Shown piece after piece: positions 6,759-14,007 of a stretch of 14,712 nt of DNA; position 1 is the stretch's first letter; each line of letters starts with the position of its first letter. Made by a program: the position numbers and the translations under genes. Below the pieces are notes generated by a model. The model saw nothing but the letters and a program-made list of their open reading frames with translations, had not been told where the DNA came from and made no database searches. Source of the DNA: Euryarchaeota archaeon SCGC AAA252-I15 (GTDB lineage: Archaea; Altiarchaeota; Altiarchaeia; IMC4; SCGC-AAA252-I15); assembly GCA_000402775.1 (NCBI GenBank), contig AQSC01000052.1, forward strand, positions 1-14,712, read 5' to 3'.

Positions 6759-7460
6759 TCATTCTACATGCTTAGCTGTGAATATACCGACTTCGTACAA
6801 AAAAACCATTGGAATCCCAAGGATTAGCTGGGTTATAAATGAGGGGTCTGTGACGATGGCCGAGACGATGAATGACGCGAGTATTGCATGGCGTCTTTTT
6901 TCGGATAACTGTTTTGAAGTAACAATTTTCAGCTTGACCAGTAAGGCGGCTATGAGTGGCCATTGAAAGATCAATCCCGAGATTACCATCAAAGTGAGCG
7001 ACAAGTCGATGAGCGCAGATAGTGAGAGCATTGGAGTCGCGATTGGAGTTGCAAAGCCAATCAGTATTTTATAGGAGATTGGGAGTAGCACCTGATATGC
7101 AAAAAGGCACCCCATGAAAAAAAGCATTATTGAAAAGAACAGTGAGATGGAAAGGATTTTTTTCTCTCGTTTTTCAAGAGCTGGGAGAGTGAATTTTAAT
7201 GTGTGATATAGGATTATTGGGGAGGCTGCGAGAAATCCAATGAGAAATGAAGTCTTGAGCCGGACTAAAACAGCCTCAAACGGCGTTAATACTATGACGT
7301 TAAACTTGAATCCGCCGAGGAGCTGATCCTCAACAATGAGGAGTATTCGGTCAGTTAAGGGGTAAAAAAGGATTGAGAAGAAAAGTAGGGTGGCACAAGA
7401 GATTATGATTCTTCTTCTAAACTCCTCAAGGTGTTTTATCACGGATTGTTTTTCAGACAT
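6759..7460 (-). CDS. tatC: TatC, core component of the twin-arginine translocase
   Basis: TatC binds twin-arginine signal peptides and, with TatA, exports folded proteins across the membrane. The 233-residue product has six hydrophobic segments. The N-terminal family motif is His10-Leu-Glu-Glu-Phe-Arg-Arg-Arg. Thr-Pro-Phe-Glu lies at 59-62, Leu-Pro-Ala-Leu-Glu-Lys-Arg-Glu-Lys at 92-100, and the Phe-Phe-Met-Gly-Cys-Leu-Phe-Ala-Tyr segment follows, as expected. The C-terminal Ser-Ala-Ile-Val-Thr-Asp-Pro-Ser motif corresponds to the conserved Ala-Xaa-Xaa-(S/T)-Pro-Xaa-Asp region. No tatA is visible in the window, so it must lie elsewhere. ATG 7460 sits about 30 bases from a TATA-like box, fitting a leaderless mRNA. 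Confidence 0.93.
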   Translation of the reverse strand: MSEKQSVIKHLEEFRRRIIISCATLLFFSILFYPLTDRILLIVEDQLLGGFKFNVIVLTPFEAVLVRLKTSFLIGFLAASPIILYHTLKFTLPALEKREKKILSISLFFSIMLFFMGCLFAYQVLLPISYKILIGFATPIATPMLSLSALIDLSLTLMVISGLIFQWPLIAALLVKLKIVTSKQLSEKRRHAILASFIVSAIVTDPSFITQLILGIPMVFLYEVGIFTAKHVE

Positions 7461-7486
7461 TTCTTATTAATTGTTGGATTGGTTTA

Positions 7487-7495
7487 CATAAAATA
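7487..7495 (-). promoter_or_regulatory. TATA box of tatC
   Basis: The minus strand reads ATTTTATGT here, centred about 30 bases before the tatC ATG, so transcription would start almost at the start codon. Confidence 0.45.
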
Positions 7496-7517
7496 GTGAT
7501 TTGGATTCACAATTATA

Positions 7518-7903
7518 TTGGCAAAGTTACAATTTATTTTGGTGTTGGATCAGGAGGAGTCTGAGGAGGCCCTATACTGCGGGGTTGGGTTGCTTAACGA
7601 GACCGTTTTCGGCCCGAGTATCAAGGCCAACGTGTCCGAGGACTTGGAGAAGGACAGCGTCTTGAAGCTTGTCCCCCGTAAGTTTTTCTTTAATGCGAAG
7701 AGGGTTTCCAAGGGCGAGACATATCTTATGTGAAGCACGGCAAGCGGAAGGAGTTTATTGGGGAGGGTTGAGTGGTCGGGGACGCGTGGAGCGGGAGACA
7801 GATAAAGTTCACCTTAAAGTCTCCAATAGTCACCGGAAAAATCATATTCATAAACTCCAGAAAGGGGCACAAAGGACATAATATAAAAAGGAAAGTTAAA
7901 TGA
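7518..7903 (+). pseudogene. Broken gene: one frameshift and one in-frame stop
   Basis: The first 71 codons run from a TTG at 7518 to TGA at 7731-7733 with a GC-rich third-position bias typical of coding DNA. From 7730 another frame carries on as Val-Lys-His-Gly-Lys-Arg-Lys-Glu-Phe-Ile-Gly-Glu-Gly. It meets TGA at 7769-7771, then continues Val-Val-Gly-Asp-Ala-Trp-Ser-Gly-Arg-Gln-Ile-Lys-Phe and on to TGA 7901-7903. Read together (frame change near 7730, TGA where TGG would give Trp) this makes a protein of about 128 residues that looks beta-rich in its last third. No family recognised. Sequencing error, programmed recoding or chance are alternatives; decay is the simplest explanation. Confidence 0.45.
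7880..7889 (+). promoter_or_regulatory. TATA-like box before the first HAD gene
   Basis: AATATAAAAA within the end of the broken gene is the best TATA match before ATG 7958. It implies a leader of about 45 bases, which carries AGGGG at 7949-7953 as ribosome binding site. Confidence 0.35.
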
Positions 7904-7957
7904 TTAAACAACCACTAATAGAAATTGTTTCAGGGAAAGTAGAAAAATAGGGGCAAT

Positions 7958-8620
7958 ATGGAGGCTGCGATATTTGACTTGGATGGGACGCTTATCGACT
8001 TGTTTGAAGTACACTACAGAGCATTCCATGATTCAATAAAAGAGGCATCTGGGCTAGATTTCACACGAGAAGACTTGATTAAAGCATACGGCTTAAAGAC
8101 CGAAAATGTAGCAGTAATGTTTTTCAAAGAACAAGGTGTTACCGGAATAAAGTTAGAGAAAATCATGGAAGCCCGTGAAAAAATCGTCTTAAACCATCTT
8201 TCGGAACCAAAAGTGTTACCTGGAGCAGTTAAACTGCTCGAGAAACTGAAAGACGCTAACATAAAACTTGCAGTAGGAACAACTTCAAGAAGAAACATGA
8301 CACTAAAGACCCTTTCTGTAAGCGGCTTGAAAAAATACTTTGATGTCGTCTCAACCATAACTGATGTTTCACAAGGGAAGCCTGCTCCAGACATTTTTCT
8401 TTCCGCCGCAGAGAGAATGAATGCCACGCCGGAACATTGCGTTGTCTTCGAGGACTCCCCCTATGGCATCAAGGCTGCGAAGGCGGCAAGGATGAAGGCT
8501 GTTGCTGTACTCTATGACAGTCATCATACCAGTGAGAATCTTGCAAAAGAAAACCCCGATCTTGTCGTTCAGTCCTTAGAATACATAGACTTGGCAAAAC
8601 TTGATTCCTTGTTTTATTAA
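7958..8620 (+). CDS. HAD-superfamily sugar-phosphatase or phosphomutase (beta-phosphoglucomutase-like)
   Basis: The product is 220 residues of HAD subfamily IA with a helical cap. Motif I is Phe-Asp7-Leu-Asp9-Gly-Thr-Leu, with the nucleophile Asp7 and acid/base Asp9. Motif II Thr108-Thr-Ser-Arg-Arg, motif III Lys141 in Gly-Lys-Pro-Ala-Pro-Asp-Ile-Phe, and motif IV Phe-Glu165-Asp166-Ser-Pro-Tyr-Gly-Ile follow in order. The cap is about residues 15-85. All catalytic residues are present. Glu-Asp-Ser at motif IV is shared by beta-phosphoglucomutases and broad sugar phosphatases, so substrate is uncertain. It is the first of two HAD genes upstream of the sugar kinase but is separated from them by a probable terminator, so it may be a separate unit. 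Confidence 0.93.
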   Translation: MEAAIFDLDGTLIDLFEVHYRAFHDSIKEASGLDFTREDLIKAYGLKTENVAVMFFKEQGVTGIKLEKIMEAREKIVLNHLSEPKVLPGAVKLLEKLKDANIKLAVGTTSRRNMTLKTLSVSGLKKYFDVVSTITDVSQGKPAPDIFLSAAERMNATPEHCVVFEDSPYGIKAAKAARMKAVAVLYDSHHTSENLAKENPDLVVQSLEYIDLAKLDSLFY

Positions 8621-8622
8621 TT

Positions 8623-8652
8623 GAGGGGTTATTCAAACCCCTCTATTATTTT
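8623..8652 (+). terminator. Hairpin terminator after the first HAD gene
   Basis: GAGGGGTT (8623-8630) and AACCCCTC (8636-8643) form a perfect 8-bp stem with a 5-base loop, starting 3 bases after the stop and followed by TATTATTTT. Confidence 0.65.
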
Positions 8653-8714
8653 GACAGCACGATAAATAGACTAGTTATAGTACACAAAATAGGTTGAACT
8701 TATAATAAGATAAT

Positions 8715-9380
8715 GTGGCTAAAGATGGTAGAGTAATTGTTGAGGTAATCTCACTACCAGAGAATATCTCGGCGATTGCATTTGACCTGGACCAAACTCT
8801 TTACGACAATAAAGCGTATATTTCATCCCATAAAACAGTACTACTAAGGCAACTGGCGGAAAGATTGAAGAGGTCATTTGATCTAGTAGAAGCTGATGTG
8901 GATAAAGTTAAAGAACAATATTCATTAGCAAATGAGGGTAAAACTCTATCGCTTACAGATACATTAAGTAGGTTTGGTATCAGTATAAAAGAAGTATCAT
9001 CTTGGAAGGAGTTATTCTCGCCAGAGAGTTTCCTTGGACCTGACCCGAAACTTGCCGAGACATTAGAGATACTCTCAAAGAGATACAAAATCGCTGCTGT
9101 AACTAATAGTCCTACTAATGTTGGATTGAGAACATTAGGGGTATTAGGTGTAGAAAAATATTTCTCAGAAGTTATTGGGTTGGATATTGCAGGCGAAAGC
9201 AAGCCCTCAATGAAGTTCTACAGAATTTTATCAGAGAGAATGAGTATACCAATACCGCAGATGGTTAGTGTGGGCGATAGGAAAGATATAGACATAGAAG
9301 TTCCAGTAAAAAATGGTATGGGGGGTATATGGGTCAAGTCTGTAGAAGGTGTGTATAGGCTTCCTGAGATCCTTAGATGA
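8715..9380 (+). CDS. HAD-superfamily hydrolase
   Basis: The product is 221 residues. Motif I is Phe-Asp24-Leu-Asp26-Gln-Thr-Leu-Tyr, as in HAD enzymes with Gln for Gly. A helical cap covers about 35-105. Motif II is Val-Thr-Asn-Ser-Pro-Thr-Asn, motif III lies in Gly-Glu-Ser-Lys-Pro-Ser-Met, and motif IV is Val-Gly-Asp-Arg-Lys-Asp-Ile-Asp-Ile-Glu-Val-Pro. The end of motif IV (Asn-Gly-Met-Gly-Gly-Ile-Trp-Val) is typical of small-molecule phosphatases. GTG 8715 is the only good start before motif I; an ATG at 8713 is out of frame. A TATA-like TTATAG lies near 8675. Codon use is AT-rich and matches the sugar kinase that follows after 69 bases, suggesting one transcript. Substrate unknown; probably a sugar phosphate. 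Confidence 0.9.
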   Translation: MAKDGRVIVEVISLPENISAIAFDLDQTLYDNKAYISSHKTVLLRQLAERLKRSFDLVEADVDKVKEQYSLANEGKTLSLTDTLSRFGISIKEVSSWKELFSPESFLGPDPKLAETLEILSKRYKIAAVTNSPTNVGLRTLGVLGVEKYFSEVIGLDIAGESKPSMKFYRILSERMSIPIPQMVSVGDRKDIDIEVPVKNGMGGIWVKSVEGVYRLPEILR

Positions 9381-9439
9381 ATCCCACATTATTTATGAAA
9401 TAAACAGTCTAATGTCTTATAGAGTAATATAAACTAGAA

Positions 9440-9452
9440 GGTGGTATAAACG
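9440..9452 (+). promoter_or_regulatory. Ribosome binding site and ACG start of the FGGY kinase
   Basis: GGTGG (9440-9444) lies 5 bases before ACG (9450-9452), which comes directly after an in-frame TAA (9447-9449). From ACG the frame reads Xaa-Ser-Asn-Ile-Leu-Val-Val-Asn-Leu-Gly-Thr-Ser, the complete first strand of an FGGY kinase. The first ordinary start codon, TTG at 9474, would delete that strand and has no ribosome binding site. Confidence 0.55.
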
Positions 9453-11018
9453 TCTAACATTTTAGTCGTAAACTTGGGTACATCCAACACCCGTGCAATA
9501 GTATTTAATGAAAAAGGGGAGAAGCTCGCCTCTCATTTAGAATCTGTTAGAACACTATCAGAGGGTGAATTAATCGAGCAAAATCCGCATGATCTCTGGG
9601 AGAAGACAACAAAGGCCGTAAAAGCTGTTACATCAGCTAGTAGTATTAGAGATGACATTGTAGTTATGAGCATTACTGCTCCAGGATCTAGCGTAGTTTG
9701 TTTGAATGAAGCTGGCACACCTCTAAGAAACGTGATAACGCACTTGGATACAAGGTGTAAACAAGAAGTTGGGATTGTCGAGGATAATCCAGATTATTTA
9801 AAGATTTCTGGAGAGATTATTGGAGGTGTGACCCCAAGATCCACAGTCCCCAGACTAATGTGGATAAAAGAAAATGAACCAGATGTTTATAAGAATATGC
9901 ACAAGTTTTTATCCCTGACTGGTTATCTGATATATCGCATGACTGGTGAAGTTATTTCTGATGAACATGCAGCTGTCAGGGCTTTTGCAGATCCATATAC
10001 GGGTAAACCTCCACACAGCCTATTGGATAGTCTTGGCTTGGACAGTAATATGTATCCAGAATTCATAAAACCTGGGACGCTTCTACCACCAATCACTGAA
10101 GGTGTGGCCTCTGGTTTGGGAATACCAAAGGATAATCGACTCGTAATGTCTACCTACGATAACTTGTGTGCTTTTGTGGGTGCTGGAGCAGTTAATGTGG
10201 GAGATGCCGTCGACAACTCAGGGACTATAGGATCCTTTAAGGTTGTTACAGACAAGATGATCGTACATCCAGAACATGCTGTTTACTCAATCCCCTATCC
10301 TGGGACACCTGATAAGTGGATTGTTGGGGGGAGCACCTACCTTGCGGGCCCGGTAATCGAATGGTTCAGGAAGAATCTTAGAGCTAACTGTCCAATTGAT
10401 GAATTAGATTCTCCTATAAGCAGGTCACCCCCAGGAGCTAAAGGAGTTGTATTCCTTCCATATCTTAAAGGAGGTAGGGAGCCGATAAACGATCCTGAAG
10501 CAATGGGGGTATTCTTTGGTTTAACATTAGAACATGGAGTAGCGGACCTTACTATGGCCGTATTTGAAGGAATAGGATATAGCATGTTAGATATAATGCA
10601 GGTTCTACAGAAGATGGGAGTTCCCATAAATGATGTTAGGGTTAGTGGGGGGCTGGCAGAAAACAGCACACTCACTGGAATTAAATCAAGTATGTATGGC
10701 AGGAGGGTTCTGGAAGTGCACGAGAAGGAGAGCACGTCGTTGGGTGCGGCTATGTTCGCGGCGGTGGGTGCAGGCATGTATGGAAACCTCCAAGAGGCTG
10801 CTGAGAATATGATTAAGATGGATAATGTTGTGGAGCCTAACCAATCAGAACACGCGGCATATATGCACGGGTTCGGAACATTTAAGAGAGTGTACGAGCA
10901 ACTCAAACCATTATGGAGTGTTAGTGCTGTTGACAGAGAATTGAGGACAGATACATTAGATCATCTCGAAGAAAAAGCCAGGCAGGGGAAGCAAGGTGGT
11001 AAAAAGTTGACTCAATGA
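9450..11018 (+). CDS. FGGY-family carbohydrate kinase (xylulokinase/ribulokinase-like)
   Basis: The product is 522 residues from ACG 9450, a normal FGGY length. The family phosphorylates sugars or polyols with ATP. The N-terminal phosphate-binding motif reads Val-Val-Asn8-Leu-Gly-Thr-Ser-Asn-Thr-Arg; most members have Asp where this has Asn. The middle has Val-Met-Ser-Thr-Tyr-Asp-Asn, placing the catalytic base Asp where expected. The C-terminal signature is Gly-Val-Phe-Phe-Gly-Leu-Thr-Leu-Glu-His-Gly-Val-Ala-Asp-Leu, then Val-Ser-Gly-Gly-Leu-Ala-Glu-Asn for ATP binding. The last 35 residues are a charged extension. Pentulose is the likeliest substrate class given the epimerase encoded nearby, but xylulose, ribulose, glycerol and other polyols cannot be separated by eye. 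Its end overlaps the convergent NUDIX gene by 7 bases. Confidence 0.92.
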   Translation, partial: TSNILVVNLGTSNTRAIVFNEKGEKLASHLESVRTLSEGELIEQNPHDLWEKTTKAVKAVTSASSIRDDIVVMSITAPGSSVVCLNEAGTPLRNVITHLDTRCKQEVGIVEDNPDYLKISGEIIGGVTPRSTVPRLMWIKENEPDVYKNMHKFLSLTGYLIYRMTGEVISDEHAAVRAFADPYTGKPPHSLLDSLGLDSNMYPEFIKPGTLLPPITEGVASGLGIPKDNRLVMSTYDNLCAFVGAGAVNVGDAVDNSGTIGSFKVVTDKMIVHPEHAVYSIPYPGTPDKWIVGGSTYLAGPVIEWFRKNLRANCPIDELDSPISRSPPGAKGVVFLPYLKGGREPINDPEAMGVFFGLTLEHGVADLTMAVFEGIGYSMLDIMQVLQKMGVPINDVRVSGGLAENSTLTGIKSSMYGRRVLEVHEKESTSLGAAMFAAVGAGMYGNLQEAAENMIKMDNVVEPNQSEHAAYMHGFGTFKRVYEQLKPLWSVSAVDRELRTDTLDHLEEKARQGKQGGKKLTQ

Positions 11019-11455
11019 GAACTCATTAATTCTATGGCTTTTTTTACACTCTTCGAAACTAGGTTTTCCTCTAAAAATTTTTCTAGGTCCGTGATCTTAA
11101 CAAGACGGGTTTTTATTATTTCGCGGCTGACGGACGTATTACCTTTTATTTTCACCAGAAATACATTTGTCCTGTGTGGGGGATCATATTCGGCATCCAT
11201 AAATTCACCCAAGTAGTCTGAAGTGAAAGAATCTTTAGCCACTCTTATCTCCTCCCATAATTCCCTAGCTAATGCCTCAGACAGGCTTTCACCTTCCTCC
11301 ACATGCCCACTACCCGGGAATGTCCAATAGGGTTCAGTATAACGTCCACTTTCTTTTAATCCAAACAATAAAAATTGTTCCCCCTCCGCTTCAACAACTG
11401 GGACAGAAAAGACGACATCATGCCCTATTGGAGATTTTCTATCTGAATCCATCAT
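11012..11455 (-). CDS. NUDIX hydrolase
   Basis: The product is 147 residues from ATG 11455; a GTG two codons earlier (11461) is possible. NUDIX enzymes cleave nucleoside diphosphates linked to another moiety. The NUDIX box is clear: Gly-His-Val-Glu-Glu-Gly-Glu, seven residues, then Arg-Glu-Leu-Trp-Glu-Glu-Ile-Arg-Val. All metal-binding Glu residues are present, but the second conserved Gly of the box is Arg. The strand before it, Glu-Pro-Tyr-Trp-Thr-Phe-Pro-Gly-Ser-Gly, resembles NUDIX proteins acting on nucleotides or ADP-sugars. It lies 23 bases after the kinase-epimerase fusion gene on the same strand, so the two form an operon. Substrate not predictable; ADP-ribose would fit the neighbours because cleavage yields ribose-5-phosphate. 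Confidence 0.93.
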   Translation of the reverse strand: MMDSDRKSPIGHDVVFSVPVVEAEGEQFLLFGLKESGRYTEPYWTFPGSGHVEEGESLSEALARELWEEIRVAKDSFTSDYLGEFMDAEYDPPHRTNVFLVKIKGNTSVSREIIKTRLVKITDLEKFLEENLVSKSVKKAIELMSSH

Positions 11456-11478
11456 TGACACCTTATGACCACATTAAT

Positions 11479-13203
11479 CTACTCTTCCATTAACTGACGC
11501 AAACTCCTCACTCTAACATTTACTCCCGGCGAACTATGTTTTCCAAATACGAAAGAACCGGCAACAACGATACTCGCACCAGCCCCCACGACCTTAGAGA
11601 GATTAGTTAGGTTAACACCTCCATCAAACTCAATCTGAGTTTCGTATCCGCCTTCCTCTATTCTCTCCCGTAACGTCCTGACTTTTTCAAGCACACCCTC
11701 CTGAAAACCACGGCCACCTCCTCCAGCTGGCGCTCCCATGAACATGACCATGTCTGCCTCTTGCAGCATTTCAGGAGTAAGGTTATCAACTGAGGTCGTT
11801 GTTTCAATTGCTAGACCAGACTTTACCTTCTCACCGTTCCACGCAGTCTTGGAATTAATATGTCTGAGAGTGTCTAGTACATACTCAGTTGACATATCTC
11901 TTACGGTGCATAGGAATTTATTTGTTAGGCCTTCGCTTCCTTCAATCAAAGAACTTAAATCAGTATCCTTCCCACAATATCTTTCCGCCTCCATAACTGG
12001 CTTTAAGGCGTCAGCTCTCCTGGATGGATCTCCCAAGGCACTTTGAACCTCACTATCACTAAGGTAGGTCTGAATGGCTTTTCCTATACTCCCACCTGAT
12101 TCCACATGTATTGAAATGGTATTTGCCCCGGCATCGACAAAGGAATCAACTTGCGGCCTAGGGTCATGGACCGCAAAATGCAAGTCAAATGGAAGCTTCG
12201 TCCTGTGCCGCAGAGATTTCAATAAATAATGACTTACGCCTGGTAATCCGGCAAAATCGTCGATTACATCCAAGTGTATCTGATCGCATCCAGCCTCCTC
12301 GGCTAACCTAACAGCATGCTCTAGATTCCCAAAATCGGCAGAAAGAATTGATGCAGAGATTTGTCTTCCACTTTGGTGTGCAAGTGTCGGTAATCTCCCC
12401 CCATGAAGTATTTCAATTATCCTCTGCGCGGCCTTTTGGGGTTCTCCGGTAGGATTGGCGACAACATAGTCTGCGAAATACCTTCCCTTCGCTAATTGAT
12501 ATTTTGCAACTGGAATCCGGTCACTAACACGTCTTTCAGACTCATCACCTCTAGCCCCCAATCTTTCTATTAACACCTCTTCATCAGTCTTATTTCCTTC
12601 GGGAGGAGTTGTTAATAATATGCTTTTACTTTCTGGAAGAATATGTTTAATCACACTAGCTTCTTCTGAACAACCAGTCCACATAAAAACATGTGTTGAA
12701 GAATCTTCTGAGAGTTTTTTATGCATATCTTCAGCATCAAACCAGTAATAATATTCCTGTTCTCCACCACCTTTCGATGATACTAAACTCTTTCGTCGCA
12801 TAACCTCCACTTCTTCTAGGGGTGTATCCGAGGCAATAAAATCATTTCGTAAAATATCATCTTCTTCAGATTGACGAGGTGGCCTATTGGTTCTCCTCTT
12901 TAGGATTGTGACATCTTCCTCATTATCTAGGAGGGACATAACTGTGCTTTTCCCGACCCCCGGCGGACCATATAATGTCACTATCCTGGGGGCATATTGT
13001 TTCAATTTGTCAATATATTCATTATCTCCCATATCAACTTTCCGAGCTATCTTATCTGCTCTTTCCAAACCAATTTCCACAGCACTCAACAATTCAAGTT
13101 CAATACCCGCATCTTCCAACCGTCTATCCTCTGCTAATATCTCACTCTCCGAAGAACTTTGCCGGATCTCCCTGGGGACATACGGTTTTTTACGGATTTT
13201 CAT
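11479..13203 (-). CDS. Guanylate-kinase-like domain fused to ribulose-phosphate 3-epimerase-like barrel
   Basis: The product is 574 residues with two enzyme domains. After a charged 70-residue N-terminus, residues 72-268 look like the guanylate kinase fold: Walker A Gly79-Pro-Pro-Gly-Val-Gly-Lys-Ser86, then Arg-Arg-Thr-Asn-Arg-Pro-Pro-Arg, then Gly-Ala-Arg-Gly-Asp-Glu-Ser-Glu-Arg-Arg in the lid, then Phe-Ala-Asp-Tyr-Val-Val-Ala-Asn. PhnN-type ribose bisphosphokinases share this fold. Residues 281-574 are a ribulose-5-phosphate 3-epimerase-type TIM barrel: Ile-Ser-Ala-Ser-Ile-Leu-Ser-Ala-Asp-Phe (282-291), metal ligands His310 and Asp312, His342, and Asp527 in Glu-Phe-Asp-Gly-Gly-Val. An insertion of about 60 residues (roughly 372-435) interrupts the barrel, and the usual Asn-Pro-Gly-Phe-Gly-Gly loop is replaced by Ala-Pro-Ala-Gly-Gly-Gly-Gly-Arg-Gly. 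Catalytic residues of the epimerase look intact. I know of no standard enzyme with this fusion. Confidence 0.85.
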   Translation of the reverse strand: MKIRKKPYVPREIRQSSSESEILAEDRRLEDAGIELELLSAVEIGLERADKIARKVDMGDNEYIDKLKQYAPRIVTLYGPPGVGKSTVMSLLDNEEDVTILKRRTNRPPRQSEEDDILRNDFIASDTPLEEVEVMRRKSLVSSKGGGEQEYYYWFDAEDMHKKLSEDSSTHVFMWTGCSEEASVIKHILPESKSILLTTPPEGNKTDEEVLIERLGARGDESERRVSDRIPVAKYQLAKGRYFADYVVANPTGEPQKAAQRIIEILHGGRLPTLAHQSGRQISASILSADFGNLEHAVRLAEEAGCDQIHLDVIDDFAGLPGVSHYLLKSLRHRTKLPFDLHFAVHDPRPQVDSFVDAGANTISIHVESGGSIGKAIQTYLSDSEVQSALGDPSRRADALKPVMEAERYCGKDTDLSSLIEGSEGLTNKFLCTVRDMSTEYVLDTLRHINSKTAWNGEKVKSGLAIETTTSVDNLTPEMLQEADMVMFMGAPAGGGGRGFQEGVLEKVRTLRERIEEGGYETQIEFDGGVNLTNLSKVVGAGASIVVAGSFVFGKHSSPGVNVRVRSLRQLMEE

Positions 13204-13228
13204 TGAAATTAATATGGAATATACTAGG

Positions 13229-13237
13229 ATATATAGC
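13229..13237 (-). promoter_or_regulatory. TATA box of the kinase-epimerase fusion operon
   Basis: The minus strand reads CTATATATC here, about 30 bases before ATG 13203, consistent with a nearly leaderless transcript that continues into the NUDIX gene. Confidence 0.5.
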
Positions 13238-13415
13238 TAGTAGTGTCGTATGCAAAGAGGGTTTTACGTCATCAGAAAAGATTACCAAACCACGATAGAG
13301 ATAAAAATTTCGAAGTAATAGACTTTCAAGAGATATCTCCTCCTCTTAGGGATTCCCCTATACCTGACACACTAGTTTAAGATCAAAAAATGCAGTTTGG
13401 TGGGTTATAGTTTTA

Positions 13416-13423
13416 TTTTTAAA
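13416..13423 (+). promoter_or_regulatory. TATA box of the Lrp-like/rnp2 operon
   Basis: TTTTTAAA is centred about 26 bases before ATG 13446, the classic spacing for a leaderless archaeal mRNA. The rest of 13238-13410 holds no gene that I can support. Confidence 0.5.
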
Positions 13424-13445
13424 CTTTCATTCAGAGTACAGAATC

Positions 13446-14000
13446 ATGTTGAAACTAACGCGCAACGAAAAGACTGTTTTGAAATCCCTGATTGAGAATG
13501 GGAGGGTCTCAGACTCGGAGATCGCTAAAAAACTGGGGATTACCGCCCAGGCCATCGGAAAGATTCGGAGGAAACTGGAGAAAACGGGGATAATCAAAGG
13601 ATATTCTACAAACATCGACTACGAGAAACTGGGCATAAAAGCCTTTGCAGTTGCGTTATTCAAGTATTCCCCAAATTTCATCGGCAAACTCAGTGAAGAA
13701 GACATTAAAGACAGGGTTAGGGGTCCGAATATCATCAACTTTTTCAGAGTGCCTGAAGGGGATGTGACCCACATCGTCTTGTACGGCTTTAGAAGCCTTG
13801 ACGAACTCGACAACTACTTCCACGCCCTCCAGACCGAGCGAGGACACATAAGCGAGATAAGAAAGCTTTACGTCTTCAGTGCTAAAAGCCTCATGAAGAG
13901 TTCGCCTCAAGAACTTTTCTTAAAGAGTATCGACGAGTTGGGAAAAGAGACTCTTGCACGACCATTAAAACCCAAACCGATTAAAAGCGATTTATTTTAA
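13446..14000 (+). CDS. Lrp/AsnC-type transcriptional regulator
   Basis: The product is 184 residues. Residues 3-60 form a winged helix-turn-helix of the AsnC type: Leu-Thr-Arg-Asn-Glu-Lys-Thr-Val-Leu-Lys-Ser-Leu, then Arg-Val-Ser-Asp-Ser-Glu-Ile-Ala-Lys-Lys-Leu-Gly-Ile (helix-turn), the recognition helix Gln-Ala-Ile-Gly-Lys-Ile-Arg-Arg-Lys-Leu, and the wing Gly-Ile-Ile-Lys-Gly-Tyr. Residues 65-145 give alternating strands and helices like the RAM ligand domain, though with a longer loop and without an obvious effector motif. The C-terminal 30 residues are basic and extended. It starts a probable two-gene operon with rnp2, 7 bases downstream. It may sense an amino acid or bind DNA without ligand; target genes unknown. 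Confidence 0.88.
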   Translation: MLKLTRNEKTVLKSLIENGRVSDSEIAKKLGITAQAIGKIRRKLEKTGIIKGYSTNIDYEKLGIKAFAVALFKYSPNFIGKLSEEDIKDRVRGPNIINFFRVPEGDVTHIVLYGFRSLDELDNYFHALQTERGHISEIRKLYVFSAKSLMKSSPQELFLKSIDELGKETLARPLKPKPIKSDLF

Positions 14001-14007
14001 ATTCAAT

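Noticed and set aside
7669..7881. 70-codon plus-strand open frame from ATG 7669.
   Set aside because: It runs through the broken gene in the wrong frame, has no ribosome binding site and a low-complexity basic sequence; the joined frames of 7518-7903 explain the coding signal better.
10337..10906. 189-codon minus-strand open frame within the FGGY kinase.
   Set aside because: Antisense shadow; the kinase signatures on the plus strand cover the same bases.
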